Origin: Solirubrobacter taibaiensis | GTDB taxonomy: Bacteria; Actinomycetota; Thermoleophilia; Solirubrobacterales; Solirubrobacteraceae | Reading direction: 5' to 3' | Assembly: GCA_027587225.1 (NCBI GenBank) | Contig: JAPDDQ010000009.1 | Location: 111,589-175,588 of the forward strand | DNA length: 64,000 nucleotides | In this document: positions 63,221 to 64,000 of the stretch, piece by piece | How the letters are laid out: each line of letters begins with the position of its first letter | Numbering within the stretch: the first letter of the stretch is position 1 | The notes under the pieces: generated by a model | What the model saw: only the letters and a program-made list of their open reading frames with translations | Databases searched by the model: none | Told to the model about the DNA's origin: nothing | Translations under genes and position numbers: made by a program

Positions 63221-64000
63221 ATGTGGATCGTTTCCTGGCTCCTCGTCGCGGCGCTCGGCGCCTTCCTGTTCCGCGCCCACGTGCGGCTCGTGCTGGTCGC
63301 CCGGGCGAGTCACGAGTTGCGCGGGCCGCTGACCGCCGTCCACCTCGGGCTGCACGGGCTGTCGGGCGAGCCCGCGCGGCTGGCGGCGATCGACCTCGAG
63401 TTGCGTCGCGCGGGCCTCGCCCTGGACGATCTCGCGGCGGCCCGGCGCGGCGGCCACGGGCGAACCGGCGAGGAGCCCGTCGACCTCGCCGCGCTCGTCG
63501 CCGAGTACGAACCCGCTTGGTGCGCGCTGGCCGCGGCCCACGGGACGACGCTGCGCGTCGAGTCGCCCGTTGTGCTGCTGCCATTCGCGATCGGCCGCGG
63601 CGACATGAGCGAGCCGGCCGTGGTGCTGGCCGACCCGCTTCGGCTCGCCCAGGCGTGCGCGAACCTCGTCACCAACGCCGCCGAGCACGGCCGCGGCGAG
63701 GTCCGCGTGCGGGTCCGGGCGAGCAGCGAAGCGGTGGCGATCGACGTGTCCGACGCCGGCCCCGGGCTCCCCGCCCCGCTCGCCGTCATGACCGCTGCCG
63801 CGCGCCTCCGCCACGGCCGCCGCGGCCACGGCCTCGCGATCGCGGCGAGCATCGCGAGCCACCACGGAGGCCGCCTCACGGCCGACGGCGCTCGCCTGTC
63901 GATCGAGCTCCCGGCGGCGGCGAAGAAGCGCCGTCGCCGTCCGGCCCCGCGCGCCGCCGCCGCGCCCGCGCCGCGCGCCGCCGCGCAAGTCGGAGGCCAA
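63221..64000 (+). CDS. Sensor histidine kinase (HisKA type), 3' end cut by window
   Basis: The frame opens at ATG 63221 and runs without a stop to the end of the window (260 codons). One N-terminal membrane helix ('WIVSWLLVAALGAFLF') is followed directly by 'ARASHELRGPLTAVHL' with phospho-acceptor His31. A HATPase domain follows, with N-box 'QACANLVTNAAEHG', G1 'DVSDAGPGLP' and G2 'RRGHGLAIAASIASHHGG'. The visible C-terminus is a basic Ala/Pro/Arg tail. It is very short for a kinase and has no sensor domain. It could be the partner of the OmpR-type regulator at 59491 (inference). The leader contains GTGGGGAGAACTTTTCC (63184-63200). Confidence 0.85.
   Translation, partial: MWIVSWLLVAALGAFLFRAHVRLVLVARASHELRGPLTAVHLGLHGLSGEPARLAAIDLELRRAGLALDDLAAARRGGHGRTGEEPVDLAALVAEYEPAWCALAAAHGTTLRVESPVVLLPFAIGRGDMSEPAVVLADPLRLAQACANLVTNAAEHGRGEVRVRVRASSEAVAIDVSDAGPGLPAPLAVMTAAARLRHGRRGHGLAIAASIASHHGGRLTADGARLSIELPAAAKKRRRRPAPRAAAAPAPRAAAQVGGQ

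Overview
The window looks like chromosomal DNA of a high-GC actinobacterium, most likely class Thermoleophilia (Solirubrobacter/Conexibacter-like). This rests on the roughly 70% GC composition, frequent GTG/TTG starts, tight 1-4 nt gene overlaps, and many exported beta-propeller, Ig-like and FG-GAP proteins with the style seen in that group. The lineage is inferred from gene style, not from a marker gene. Coding density is very high and no gene-free stretch exceeds 300 bases. I saw no rRNA, tRNA, CRISPR array, insertion sequence or prophage. The first gene (open at position 2) and the last gene (open at 64000) are cut by the window edges.

Layout. 1-4 kb: a cut exported repeat protein, then two tandem ferritin-like exported proteins and a stand-alone AraC-type DNA-binding protein. 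4-9.4 kb (minus): a histidine kinase with an internal duplication, its NarL-type regulator, an exported polysaccharide deacetylase behind a promoter with an operator palindrome in its spacer, and a small ParB-fold-like protein. 9.7-12.9 kb (plus): a second kinase/regulator pair whose regulator has no canonical start codon, a MerR-like protein and a PAP2 phosphatase. 12.8-17 kb: PduO-type cobalamin adenosyltransferase divergent from a DUF4430 lipoprotein, then the three-gene proton-translocating transhydrogenase. 17-20 kb: an orphan protein with the leader motif of contractile-injection-system cargo, then ohrR-ohr and a DoxX-like protein. 20-30 kb: an exported metalloprotease-like protein with a CAP protein, a PGM1-like ATP-grasp ligase, a cytosine-deaminase-like enzyme, DUF899, PPOX-like and GNAT proteins, and an FG-GAP/FecR-like protein.

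30-50 kb: surface proteins, an S4 RNA-binding protein and a long minus-strand run. In order of transcription that run is a 1519-residue Ig-repeat/RTX protein, a 2220-residue teneurin-like NHL/RHS protein ending in a predicted HNH nuclease toxin, a SUFU-family protein whose start lies inside the toxin gene (a probable immunity protein), an LLM flavin oxidoreductase and a GH13 glucosidase/trehalose-synthase-like enzyme. 50-64 kb: GNAT, MOSC, glpD, an exported repeat protein coupled to a divergent dihydropteroate synthase, a degenerate Rho-like protein with a histone-H1-like tail, small hypothetical proteins, an OmpR-type regulator, two overlapping c-di-GMP enzymes and the start of a histidine kinase.

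The most notable items are the RHS toxin/SUFU locus (35-50 kb), the Rho-like protein that lacks Rho's loops and arginine finger (56.3-57.9 kb), a family of short AACCT..AAAG..GGCC palindromes, two of them in frame inside genes, the half-degenerate duplicated kinase, and the regulator with a probable ATA start.
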